From NCBI RefSeq assembly GCF_017599305.1, contig NZ_JAGFWR010000028.1, forward strand, positions 20,479-84,478: a stretch of 64,000 bases of DNA, given 5' to 3'. A program made the position numbers and the translations under genes. Numbering within the stretch: position 1 is the first letter of the stretch; every line of letters begins with the position of its first letter. Shown one piece after another: positions 1 to 8,832 of the stretch. The stretch is from Micromonospora antibiotica (GTDB taxonomy: Bacteria; Actinomycetota; Actinomycetes; Mycobacteriales; Micromonosporaceae). A model generated the notes under the pieces. It did no database searches, was not told the DNA's origin, and was given only the letters and a program-made list of their open reading frames with translations.

Positions 1-465
1 CTCTCGTCGGGCGCCGTCGGTGGCCTGATCGGCGCCGCGTCGGCGCAGGCCGCAGCGCGGCGGTTCGGCGTCGGTCGGGTGTACGTGGCCTGCGCGAGCG
101 TGTCCTTCTCCAGCTGGATCGTGGTCCCGGCAGCCGGCGGGCCGCCGGTGGTGCTCACCGCCGTGCTGGTGGCGGTGTTCCTGGTCTCCGCGGTGGCGAT
201 GGGGGCGACGAACGTCATCGTCGTCAGCCTTCGGCAGACCTTGACCCCCGACACGCTGATGGCCCGGATGAACGCGGTCATGCGCATGCTGATGCTCGGC
301 GTCGCCGCGCTCGGTGGCCCCGTCGGAGGCGGACTGGCCACCGTCATCGGTCTACGCCCCGCCCTGTGGGTGGCGGCGGGGGCGTCGATCCTGGCGTTCG
401 TCGTGTTCTTCCCGCGCCGGATCCTGCACCTGACGGAACTCCCCGAGCCGGCCGCGACCCGGTGA
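1..465 (+). CDS. MFS transporter, C-terminal part (cut by window start)
   Basis: The reading frame is open from base 1, so only the last ~154 residues of a longer protein are present. Several hydrophobic stretches rich in Gly, Ala and Val are separated by short loops, including a basic loop with RQTLTPDTLMARMNA, which is typical of the second half of MFS_3/enterobactin-exporter-like permeases. The protein ends in a short polar tail after a final helix and the RRIL motif. The role would be proton-driven export of a small molecule or drug across the cytoplasmic membrane. The substrate cannot be told from this fragment. The gene stands upstream of a tRNA-like gene on the same strand and shows no operon partner inside the window. 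Confidence 0.75.
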   Translation, partial: LSSGAVGGLIGAASAQAAARRFGVGRVYVACASVSFSSWIVVPAAGGPPVVLTAVLVAVFLVSAVAMGATNVIVVSLRQTLTPDTLMARMNAVMRMLMLGVAALGGPVGGGLATVIGLRPALWVAAGASILAFVVFFPRRILHLTELPEPAATR

Positions 466-659
466 CCGGGGGCCGGCGGATCACCACCGCCGCGTCGGGC
501 TCCTCGACCCCCACCCGGCAACCGGGCGGCCACCCCGAGACCGCAGCGTGGCAGCCTCCGGGCCGACGGCAACGTGGGCGGACGGCCCATCCCCGCCCAC
601 CGGTGGTGCCGGCGAATCCCGGTAGCCGTGGCGACCCTGCTGATGGATGATCGACATCT

Positions 660-789
660 GGGTCGCTAGCTCAACTGGCTAGAGCATCCGACTGGTAGCG
701 CGTCCGCCCTCCGCTCGCGCGGCGATGGGTGCGCTTCCTTCTCCCTGTTGGATCGGAAGGTTCGGGGTTCGAGTCCCCGGCGACCCACC
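660..789 (+). tRNA. tRNA gene with a ~54-nt insertion in the anticodon loop
   Basis: All tRNA arms can be drawn. The acceptor strand GGGTCGC (660-666) pairs fully with GCGACCC (780-786), followed by discriminator A and CC. The D arm is GCTC/GAGC (669-685). The anticodon stem is TCCGA (687-691) with TCGGA (753-757). The T arm is CGGGG-TTCGAGT-CCCCG (763-779). The anticodon loop, however, runs 692-752, which is 61 nt instead of 7. The insert can itself fold (AGCGC at 697-701 with GCGCT at 731-735). With the insert removed, the anticodon depends on where the join is placed, so the identity is not assigned. The body recalls actinobacterial tRNA-Lys, but that is from memory. It may be a pseudogene, an RNA with an unusual intervening sequence, or a recent insertion. 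Confidence 0.6.
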
Positions 790-844
790 GTGCTACGGCG
801 ACAGGCCGCCAATCTCGTCCGAGGTGCCCGGAACGGAGGAACAC

Positions 845-3004
845 GTGCTCGAACAGCTGATCATCCAGAGGACCCTGCGCGTGCCGGCGAGCACCGCCGC
901 GCCCGGTGACGGCACCTCGGTGGCCCGGCAGTTGGACGCGGCGCTGCTCGACGTCGGCTTCTCGGCTTCGCGGGCCCTGCTGGAGCACATCGGTGCCCTG
1001 GCTCCCGCGCCGGCGACGGATCTCGCCGCCACCGTCGTCTCGGCGGTGCGCGAACTGGTCGGGGACCACGTCCGGCACAACGCCTACTTCATCGGATTCC
1101 CGCACGACGTGCCGGACACCGTCGAGTTCTGGGCCGACCGGCTGCGGGCGGCCGTGTTCCCCGGCGGGGGCACGGCGACCGACGCGCAGCTGCGGGCCAC
1201 GGTCGCCCCGGGTGGGGTGAACCTGCTCGACCTGCCGGGCTACGGCACCTACCAGCACACCTACGCGGAGCTGTTGGCCGCGCACGACACGCTGGTCACC
1301 GGGTCCGGTGACCGGGTGACCCTGCTGCACCTCGGGGACACCACCGACGTGGAGGCGGCACGGCTCTATCTGGCCCTGGCCGGCAGCCCGACGCCGCACG
1401 GCGAGACCGACCTCATGATCCTCAGCGAGCTGGCGGTGGCCTGCGCGGACGGCGCGCAGCCGGCCGAGATCCCGGTACGGGAGAACCGTGCCGTCCTCAA
1501 CGGGATCCGACTCGTCCTCGGCCGGCCGCTGGTCGGCGTCGACACGACGACCGACGTGCTGCGCCTCGCCTGCCAGGTTTCCGGCGGGGACGTCTCGCTG
1601 GCCGCACCCACCCGGTTCCGTGCCTTCCGACGTCCCGAGCGGCGGATGCTGATGGCCGCGCTGAACGAGGTCGTCGCCGCCAACCCGGGCAAGCTCGGTG
1701 ACGTCGGACGCTACGCGGAGCGCTGGAAGCGGCTCGGGGAACGACTGCACCCGCACGAGTAAGCCCAGTGGCCGCACGCGCAGGAGGTGTTCACGGTCGC
1801 CCGTGGTGAGCGGCGGGTGCCCAACCTCGCCGGCCGTGCGGAGGCGGCGATCCGCGCCGGTGCCGTCGCCCCGGCCGCATCGGTGCTGTCGGCTGCGCCG
1901 GGCCTGCTCCTGCGATCTGCCGACCGGCTGCTGCGGCTGGCGTCACCGTCGGAACGCACCACCGTCGTCGACGCGGTCACGGGTGCGCTCGGCTCGGCGT
2001 CGGGCCGGGTGCTGCTCTCGCTGCGGGAACACGTCGACAACCGGTTGACGCCCGCCTCGGCCCGGATGTATGCCAGCCGCTCACGTACCGCGTGGGTCGG
2101 TCCCGACGAGCGGCCCCCGCTGCCGGCGGGCCTGGTGGCCGAGTTGTCGTCGCTACTCGACGCCGAGATCAGCGCTCGCCTGCCGGCGTCGCACCGGCCG
2201 CTGATGGTGGATCCGGAGGTGCTCGACGTCGCACTGCCGTTGTCCGGCAAGGCGACCGAGGCCGGTTTCGCAGTCATGCCGAGGGGGTCGCGGGCCTCGG
2301 TGTCCGGTGAGTTGCTGCGCTTTTTCACCTACTGGCGTCAGACCAGCCGCCGCACCGACTACGACCTGTCGGTGCTGCTGCTCGACGACGAGTTCCACGG
2401 TGCGGGTCAGGTGTCGTGGACCAACTACCGGCACGACGGCGTGGTGCACTCCGGTGACGTCACCGACGCGAAGCACGGTGCGACCGAGTTCGTCGACGTG
2501 CCCCTGACGGCCGCCGGGCACTACGTGGTTCCGCAGGTCAACATCTATGCGGGTGAGTCGTTCGAGGAGGTCGCCGAGTCGATGTTCGGGTACCAGACCC
2601 GGGCGCGGGACCAGGGCGGTGCGCCGTTCGACGCCCGGACCGTCCGGGCGCGCTCGCACCTGCGCGGCCAGGGGCGGGTCGCGCTGCCGATGGTGTTCGC
2701 CAGGAACGAGCGTGGCTGGCAGGCGGTGTGGCTGCACCTGTACCTGCGGGGATGGCCGTCGTTCAACCGGGTGGAGGGGAACACCTTCACCACGGCCGAT
2801 CGGGTACGAGCGCTGATGGAGCGGCGGTACCTCACCGTGTCCTACCTCGTGGACCGGTGGCGCGCGCGAGCCGAGGTGACGGCGTGGGACGGCCGACTGC
2901 CGGACCAGCCGGTCACCTTCGTCGGCGTCGACGCACCGGAGGGTCTACCGGACGGATCGGAGACATATACTCTCGACCGACTCAGCGAGTTGATCCCTGA
3001 GTGA
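845..3004 (+). pseudogene. TerD-containing MXAN_6230/SCO0854-like protein, interrupted by an in-frame stop
   Basis: Two open stretches, 845-1762 and 1787-3004, lie in the same frame and are separated by a single TAA at 1760-1762. Reading through gives HPHE-stop-AQWPHAQEVF, which continues smoothly. In relatives I remember, a Tyr codon sits here, so TAC to TAA is the simplest explanation. The start is GTG 845, with GGAGGA at 835-840. The C-terminal third (GELLRFFTYWRQ, VVPQVNIYAGESF, FNRVEGN) resembles the TerD-like segment of MXAN_6230/SCO0854-family proteins, which are linked to tellurite/stress systems. The N-terminal part lacks clustered Cys residues, so no RING domain is evident. The second half could still be expressed from GTG 1787. 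Family assignment is from memory. Confidence 0.6.
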
Positions 3005-3148
3005 GCGGCGAAGTCGAGGCCATGCGGGTGCTTCCTGCTATTCCGTTCGATTCGGGAACTCCGTGCAAGCGGAGGATCTGGTATTCAGCCCCCGTGCTCC
3101 CCTCGACTCTCGCCGGCGGTCCCGGTCGTGGCCTGAGTGCCGTCGTTC

Positions 3149-3430
3149 TCACTGCGGCGTGCCCGACCGGGGTGCGGCGCGTACGTGGGCGCCTTCGCCC
3201 TGTCTGCCGACGAGGCTGAGGAACTCGACGGGCCCGGAGCTGGTGGCGCGCGGGCGAGCGGGAGCAGCTGTTCGAGGGTGGGGCGTCGTAGGCCCGCTTC
3301 GAGCCGGGACAGGGTGCTGGCGGAGATGCCTGTCTCGTCGGCCCGACGCGAGCGGCCGGCCATCCGCGTCGCGGTGCAGGTCCGTGGCGCGGGCCCGGCC
3401 GTCACCCGGGAACCACGGGGTGTACGCGGA
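3149..3430 (-). pseudogene. XRE-family regulator remnant with internal deletion
   Basis: On the minus strand a segment reads ADETGISASTLSRLEAGLRR followed by PTLEQLLPLARA. This is nearly the same as the DNA-recognition region of the intact XRE-cupin regulator at 19111-19698. Directly after it, in another frame, comes VEFLSLVGRQGEGAHV and then a stop. That matches the extreme C-terminus of the intact regulator (AELLTLFSAQGERAHL). The linker and cupin domain are missing and the N-terminal part is frame-damaged. This looks like a decayed copy of the same regulator family with an internal deletion and frameshift. It has no recognisable target operon beside it. Confidence 0.5.
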
Positions 3431-3517
3431 TCGCGGCGGCGGTGAACGCCACCGTCGGACCTGACGTGCCCCCGCTGCCGGAACGGCAGCGGGGGCACGG
3501 CCTGCCCGCCTACCGGG

Positions 3518-5623
3518 TCACGGGAGGGTCCACTTCTGGTTGGCGGCGGCCAGGCAGGTCCAGAGGTGGACGGCCTGGCCGTCGGTGGCGCTGTTGTTGG
3601 ACACGTCGAGGCACTTGCCGGACTGTGGGTTGCGCAGGGTGCCGTCGGCCTGGGCGGACCAGTTCTGTGCGCCGCTGCCGTTGCAGGTCCAGAGTTGGAT
3701 CTTCGTGCCGTCGGCGGAACCTCCGCCGGAGACGTCCAGGCACTTGCCCAGTGCCTTCACGGTGCTGTTCGGGGTGACCGACCAGGTCTGGGCGGCGCTG
3801 CCGTTGCAGGTCCAGATCTGGATCTGCGTACCGTCGGCGGTGGCCGCGTTGCGGACGTCCAGGCACTTGCCGGCCAGCCCGACGATCGGCCCGGTGCCCG
3901 GGGTGCCGGGGGTGCCGCCGCCCCGGACCAGGGTGAAGTCGTCCACGTCGAACAGCCCGGCCCCGGAACCGGTGAAGGTCAGGTACACGGTCTGCGTACC
4001 GGTGGGCACCCCGGCCAGGGCGGTGCTCACGTCGGCGTACGTGGTCCAGCCACCGGTGTTGGGCACCGCCACCTGGCCGAGCAGCGGGCCGGTGGCCGAG
4101 CCGGTCCGGATGCCGATGGTGCCGCCCGAGCCACCGGAGACCACCCGGGCCCGCAGCGAGGTGACCCCGGTCAGGTCCAGCCCCGGGTACGCGGCCCAGT
4201 CACCCGGGTCGACGTAGCCGAGGGTCTGCCCCCCGTTGGACCCGGCCTTGGTGAACGCGCTGACCCCGCTGGCCGAGCCGAACGCCTCGGCCTGCACGGT
4301 GGTGGTGCCGCCCGGGGTACCGCCCAACTCCTTGATCCGGACGTTGCGGAACGACACGTCGTCGCCCGTACCGTGGTTCTGGAGCCCGATGTGGCCGGCG
4401 AGGGAGCGGGCCGGGTCGGTGTTGGTGAAGTCGTTGATCTTCCGCCCGTTGAGGAAGACCTGGAGCCGTTCCCCCTCGACCAGCAACTCGTAGCTGTTCC
4501 ACTCTCCCGGCGGGTTCAGGGCGGCGTCGCGGGCGGCCAGGTCGGCGGACTGGAACGTGTAGACCGCGCCGGTGGTGCGGTCGGTGGCGTCGGTGGCGTC
4601 GATCTGGATCTCGTACCCGTTGTCCACCGCCGACCAGGGGTCGGTCGACGGCGGGAAGCCGATGAAGACGCCCGAGTTGTCGTCGCCGGCCATCCGCCAG
4701 TCCAGCTTCAGCGAGTAGTTGGTGAACTGCTTGGCGCTGTACCAGTACAGGCCCATGCCGCCGACGGAGGTGAGAGTCGCGTCGGCGTTGCCGAAGCTGC
4801 CCGGACCGGCCTGCGACCAGCCGGTGGTGGACCCGTCGTAGAGGGTGACGTAGCCGGTCTCCGGACGGCAGTCGGCCTTCGCCCGGCCGGCCGCGTACCG
4901 GATGCCGCCGAGCAGGTGGCCGCGGAACGCCGCCTCCGCGTACGACCCCTGGGTGTGCCCCAGGCCGGTATAAAACGACCGGCCGGAGCTGACCGTCTTG
5001 CACCAGGAGATCGGATGGTCGCCGCCCATCGAGCCGCCCGAGTACGACGACTCGTCCAGGGTGGCGAGGACCCGGGCACCCGCGCGCGGGTTGGTCTGGT
5101 AGTTGTACCACTCGTCGGTGCGGGTCCAGGTCTGCGGCAGGTGCCCGGTGGCCGGGTGGGCCCGGTTCTCGACACGGACGCTCGCCTGCTGGATGGCCGG
5201 ATGGGAGGCGAAGTAGCCGCCCACCAGGCTGCCGTAGTAGGACCAGCCGTACTCGGTGTCGGCGGCGGCGTGGACGCCGACGTACCCGCCGCCGCCGTTG
5301 ACGTACGACTCGAAGGCGGACTGCTGCGCGGCGTCCAGGACGTCACCGGTGGTGTTGAGGAAGACCACCGCCTCGTACTGGGCCAGGTTCGCGGTGGTGA
5401 ACCGGGACGCGTCCTCGGTCGCGGTCACGGTGAAACCGTTCGCCGTACCGAGTTCCCGGATCGCCTGGGTGCCGACGGCGATCGAGTCGTGCCGGAACCC
5501 GGCGGTCTTGGAGAACACCAGCACGTCGTACGGGGCGTCGGCCGCGCCGGCCGGCGTCGGGACGGCAAGCACTGCGGCGGCGGCGGTCACCGCGCCGAGG
5601 ACGGATCGAAGGAGTCTGCGCAT
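3518..5623 (-). CDS. Secreted ThuA/DUF1080 protein with CBM6-like and ricin-B modules
   Basis: This 701-residue protein starts at ATG 5623 behind GGGAGAG. It has a Sec signal peptide (MRRLLRSVLGAV... ending at AGAAD). Domains in order are: ThuA-like glutamine-amidotransferase fold (about 27-240, VLVFSKTAGFRHDSI, GGGGYVGVHAAADTEY); DUF1080/laminin-G-like fold (about 250-430, YEIQIDATDATD, WNSYELLVEG); carbohydrate-binding beta-sandwich (about 440-570); and a ricin-B lectin trefoil (about 575-701) with three GKCLDV/QxW repeats. ThuA proteins act in disaccharide use, and the lectin modules imply binding to plant or fungal polysaccharide outside the cell. It lies 65 bp downstream of the sugar dehydrogenase gene on the same strand, so the two are probably co-transcribed. 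The last ~380 bp are near-identical to the end of that neighbour. Confidence 0.85.
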   Translation of the reverse strand: MRRLLRSVLGAVTAAAAVLAVPTPAGAADAPYDVLVFSKTAGFRHDSIAVGTQAIRELGTANGFTVTATEDASRFTTANLAQYEAVVFLNTTGDVLDAAQQSAFESYVNGGGGYVGVHAAADTEYGWSYYGSLVGGYFASHPAIQQASVRVENRAHPATGHLPQTWTRTDEWYNYQTNPRAGARVLATLDESSYSGGSMGGDHPISWCKTVSSGRSFYTGLGHTQGSYAEAAFRGHLLGGIRYAAGRAKADCRPETGYVTLYDGSTTGWSQAGPGSFGNADATLTSVGGMGLYWYSAKQFTNYSLKLDWRMAGDDNSGVFIGFPPSTDPWSAVDNGYEIQIDATDATDRTTGAVYTFQSADLAARDAALNPPGEWNSYELLVEGERLQVFLNGRKINDFTNTDPARSLAGHIGLQNHGTGDDVSFRNVRIKELGGTPGGTTTVQAEAFGSASGVSAFTKAGSNGGQTLGYVDPGDWAAYPGLDLTGVTSLRARVVSGGSGGTIGIRTGSATGPLLGQVAVPNTGGWTTYADVSTALAGVPTGTQTVYLTFTGSGAGLFDVDDFTLVRGGGTPGTPGTGPIVGLAGKCLDVRNAATADGTQIQIWTCNGSAAQTWSVTPNSTVKALGKCLDVSGGGSADGTKIQLWTCNGSGAQNWSAQADGTLRNPQSGKCLDVSNNSATDGQAVHLWTCLAAANQKWTLP
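3521..3890 (-). repeat. Duplicated ricin-B coding module (second copy at about 5692-6060)
   Basis: The 3' ends of the two neighbouring genes encode nearly the same trefoil lectin (GPIVGL-GKCLDVRNAATA through NQKWTLP) and are clearly alike at DNA level in direct orientation. The two copies lie about 2.17 kb apart. Differences are mostly single third-position changes, so the pair is a recent duplication or is being homogenised by gene conversion. Confidence 0.7.
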
Positions 5624-5688
5624 GTCACTCTCCCGGACGGGGGTGGAGGGTGGTGCCGGGGCACCCGTGGGGTGCCCCGGCGGGCGGG

Positions 5689-8526
5689 TTACGGCAGGGT
5701 CCATTTCTGGTTGGCGGCGGCGAGGCAGGTCCACAGGTGGACGGCCTGGCCGTCGGTGGCGCTGTTGTCGGACACGTCGAGGCACTTGCCGGACTGCGGG
5801 TTGCGCAGCGTGCCGTCGGTCTGGGCGGACCAGTTCTGTGCCGCGGTGCCGTTGCAGGTCCAGAGTTGGATCTTGGTGCCGTCGGCGGTGCCCCCGCCGG
5901 AGATGTCCAGGCACTTGCCCAGTGCCTTGACGGTGCTGTTCGGGGTGACAGTCCAGGTCTGGGCGGCGGTGCCGTTGCAGGTGTAGATCTGGATCTGGGT
6001 GCCGTCGGCGGTGGCGGCGTTGCGGACGTCCAGGCACTTGCCGCCGAGCCCGACGATCGGGCCGGTACCGGGGGTGCCGCCGGTGACGAACGTGAACGTG
6101 TCGAGGTCGAACAGCGCCCCCGTACCCCCGGCGAAGGTGAGATAGAGCGTGCCGGTGCTGGCCGGTGCGCCGGAGAGGGTGCCGGTGACGGTGGTGAAGG
6201 TCTCCCAGCCGCCGGTGACCGGGACGGTCGCCTGACCCAGCACGGTGCCGGTGGGCGAACCCGTCCGCACCTGGAGGGTGCCGCCGACGCCGTTGGAGGA
6301 GACCCGGGCGCTGAACGAGGTGGCCTTGTCCAGCCGGTACGGCTCGAACGCGATCCAGTCGCCGTTGTCGATGCTGCCGACGGTCCGGCCGCCCTCGGCC
6401 GTGGCCTTGTCGTAGAGGGTCACCCCGGAGGAGGTCTTGAGGTGCTCGGCTTGGCGCTTGCGCGGCTGGAGGGTGTGCTGCCGGTGGGTGGTCAGCCCAC
6501 CGGCGTCGGTGTACTCGGCGTCGAAGACGGCGAAGATGTTCGCCGCGTCGTCGTGCTCGCCGTCGACCGGGATGGTGATCGTGCCGGAGCAGCCGTTCTT
6601 CGCGGTGATCTGGTGACCGTGCTGGTCGTGGCCGAGCACGTAGGTCATCCTGACCCTGGCGCAGTCGATGGTGCCGTCCTCCGGGTCGGTGACGGTGATG
6701 CTGAACGGCACCGTGTCGCCGTAGGAGAACAGCGAACCGTTCGCCGGGCCGGTGATGGTGACCGTCGGGGCGGTGTTGCCGACGCCGATCTGCACGCTGG
6801 CCGTGCCGGTCGCGCCCTGCGGGTCCCGGACGGTCAGGGTGACGTTGTAGGTGCCGTTGGCGGTGAACGTCTTGCTGGGGTTGGCCGCCGTGGAGGTGGT
6901 GCCGTCACCGAACGCCCACGAGTAGCTCAACGCCCCGCCCTCCGGGTCCGAGGACCCGGCCGACGAGAAGTTCACCGTCAGTGGGGCCGCCCCGGAGGTC
7001 TTGTCGGCGGCGGCGACGGCGGTCGGCGCGCGGTTGCCACCGCCGACGTAGTCGTACCGGTACAGGGCCGAGTTGGCGTCACCGTTGAAGTAGCCGGTGC
7101 CGTAGTCGAGGACGTACAGCGCGCCGTCCGGGCCGAACGCGGAGTCCATCACCTGCTTGCCGTTCCAGGGGAACGAGGCGTCGATGGCGCCCCGGGAGCC
7201 GTCGGCGTTGACGTGGATCGGTTTGATCCAGCCCCGGCCCAGCTCGGTGGCGAAGAACTGGCCGTCGAAGGACTGCGGGAACTTCGTGGTGGACGGGTTC
7301 GACGCGCTGTAGCGGTAGACCGGGCCGGCCATCGGCGACTCGGAGCCGCCGCCGAACTCCGCCGGGGTGCCGGCGTCGCCGGCGTACCGGATCCAGGCCG
7401 GCTGCGCCCCTGGCAGGGTGGGCAGGCCGGTGTTGCGGAACGAGTTGTTGGTCGGCCCGCCGGTGCAGTTGTACTTGGCCCCTGCGGTGCCGGCGGCGAA
7501 GTCCCACTCCGCGTACGTCTCGGCGGCGGTGTTGGTGCCGGTGCAGTACGGCCAGCCGTAGTTGCCCGGCCCGGTCACCCGGTTGAACTCGACCTGCCCG
7601 CTGGGGCCGCGCGCGCCGGTGGTGCCGGCATCCGGGCCGTAGTCGCCGACGTAGACGACCCCGGTGGCCCTGTCCACGCTCATCCGGAACGGGTTGCGGA
7701 ACCCCATCGCGTAGATCTCCGGGCGGGTCCGCGCGGTGCCCGGGGTGAACATGTTCCCGGCCGGGACCGAGTAGCTCCCGTCCGCGTTCACCTTGATCCG
7801 CAGGATCTTGCCGCGCAGGTCGTTGCTGTTGGCCGCGCTGCGCTGCGCGTCGTACGCGGGGTTGCGGTTGGTCCGTTCGTCGATCGGCGCGTACCCGGCG
7901 GAGTCGAACGGGTTGCTGTCGTCGCCGGTCGACAGGTACAGGTTCCCGGCCGCGTCGAAGTCGATGTCCCCGCCGACGTGGCAGCAGATGCCCCGGTCGG
8001 CCGGCACGTCCAGGATGGTGACCTGGCTGGACGTGTTCAGCGTCCAGTTGGCGTTGAGGGTGAACCGGGACAGCCGGTTCACGCCCTGCCAGGCGGAGAA
8101 GTCCGTGCCGGTGGCCGGGGCGTCCCCGGCGGGGGTGGACAGCGGCGGGGCGTAGTACAGGTAGACGTGCCGGTTGGTGGTGAAGTTCGGGTCCACCCCG
8201 ACGCCTTGGAGGCCCTCCTCGTCGTGGGTGTAGACGGGGATCGTGCCCACCACGGTGGTGGTGCCGGCGGCGTCGGTGCGCCGCAGCGTGCCGTTGCGGG
8301 CGGTGTGCAGCACCGACCGGTCGGGCAGCACCGCGATGGTCATCGGCTCGCCGACCTCGGGCTCGCCCTTGGCGAGAGTGACCTGCTGGAAGTCGGTGGG
8401 GTTGATGGTGTGGGCCTGGGCGGGGGTCGGGCTGCCGAGGGCGATCAGCCCGGCGGTGGCCACGAGTAGTAGTGCGGAGCTGACCGACGCCGTTCGCCGG
8501 CCGATTGCGCCATCGTGTGCGGACAC
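5689..8526 (-). CDS. Secreted PQQ-dependent sugar dehydrogenase with PKD, CBM and ricin-B modules
   Basis: The start is GTG 8526 behind GGAAGGGA, giving 945 residues. A signal peptide ends at PAQAHT. Residues about 45-480 form a GSDH-type six-bladed propeller (IPVYTHDEEGLQGVGVDP, GGDIDFDAAGNLYLSTGD, RPEIYAMGFRNPFRMS, GPGNYGWPYC). A PKD domain follows (about 490-580, PLTVNFSSAGSSDPEGG, YSWAFGDG), then a CBM6-like fold and a C-terminal ricin-B lectin. Family members oxidise aldose sugars using PQQ outside the membrane. No PQQ biosynthesis genes are seen here. The gene leads a two-gene unit with the ThuA/DUF1080 protein, which suggests joint extracellular oxidation and handling of a plant or fungal sugar. 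The substrate is unknown. Confidence 0.85.
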   Translation of the reverse strand: MSAHDGAIGRRTASVSSALLLVATAGLIALGSPTPAQAHTINPTDFQQVTLAKGEPEVGEPMTIAVLPDRSVLHTARNGTLRRTDAAGTTTVVGTIPVYTHDEEGLQGVGVDPNFTTNRHVYLYYAPPLSTPAGDAPATGTDFSAWQGVNRLSRFTLNANWTLNTSSQVTILDVPADRGICCHVGGDIDFDAAGNLYLSTGDDSNPFDSAGYAPIDERTNRNPAYDAQRSAANSNDLRGKILRIKVNADGSYSVPAGNMFTPGTARTRPEIYAMGFRNPFRMSVDRATGVVYVGDYGPDAGTTGARGPSGQVEFNRVTGPGNYGWPYCTGTNTAAETYAEWDFAAGTAGAKYNCTGGPTNNSFRNTGLPTLPGAQPAWIRYAGDAGTPAEFGGGSESPMAGPVYRYSASNPSTTKFPQSFDGQFFATELGRGWIKPIHVNADGSRGAIDASFPWNGKQVMDSAFGPDGALYVLDYGTGYFNGDANSALYRYDYVGGGNRAPTAVAAADKTSGAAPLTVNFSSAGSSDPEGGALSYSWAFGDGTTSTAANPSKTFTANGTYNVTLTVRDPQGATGTASVQIGVGNTAPTVTITGPANGSLFSYGDTVPFSITVTDPEDGTIDCARVRMTYVLGHDQHGHQITAKNGCSGTITIPVDGEHDDAANIFAVFDAEYTDAGGLTTHRQHTLQPRKRQAEHLKTSSGVTLYDKATAEGGRTVGSIDNGDWIAFEPYRLDKATSFSARVSSNGVGGTLQVRTGSPTGTVLGQATVPVTGGWETFTTVTGTLSGAPASTGTLYLTFAGGTGALFDLDTFTFVTGGTPGTGPIVGLGGKCLDVRNAATADGTQIQIYTCNGTAAQTWTVTPNSTVKALGKCLDISGGGTADGTKIQLWTCNGTAAQNWSAQTDGTLRNPQSGKCLDVSDNSATDGQAVHLWTCLAAANQKWTLP

Positions 8527-8732
8527 TGGCTGTCCGTCCCTTCCTGACCTGCGGTTGCCAGGGCGGGGCGCGCGCCGTCGCGCCGGATGCCGTAGCGGGG
8601 GAGGGGGCGATGGGTCACCGCGCCGCCGGTTCACCTCGCTGAAACACTTCCGTGATGGCGAAGACATTAAGCTGTTTCGATCCCGCTGTCCATGCCTTCT
8701 GTCGAACCACAGCGGACTTTCCCCCGAACCGC

Positions 8733-8776
8733 AAAAAGTCCCCGTCGTCGCAGCGCGGGGCCGAGACGACGGGGAC
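8733..8776 (-). terminator. Rho-independent terminator of the DHFR-like gene
   Basis: A perfect 12-bp inverted repeat, GTCCCCGTCGTC (8738-8749) and GACGACGGGGAC (8765-8776), is followed on the minus strand by TTTTT (8737-8733). It sits just past the stop of the gene at 8833-9390. The rest of 8527-8732 is the upstream region of the sugar dehydrogenase gene, and I see no clear operator in it. Confidence 0.75.
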
Positions 8777-8832
8777 GGAAGGAGAGCGGTCCACGCGACG
8801 GTGGCCGTGGACGATCCCGTGGACTGTGGTGA

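Noticed and set aside
660..3430. Integrated element using the split tRNA as attachment site
   Set aside because: No integrase, no repeated tRNA 3' end and no mobility genes are visible in the window.
3566..8469. Very long open frames on the plus strand opposite the ThuA/DUF1080 and sugar-dehydrogenase genes
   Set aside because: They are mirror frames caused by high GC at third positions. Their translations are low-complexity Gly/Val/Arg/Asp and lack domains, whereas the minus-strand frames hold clear families.
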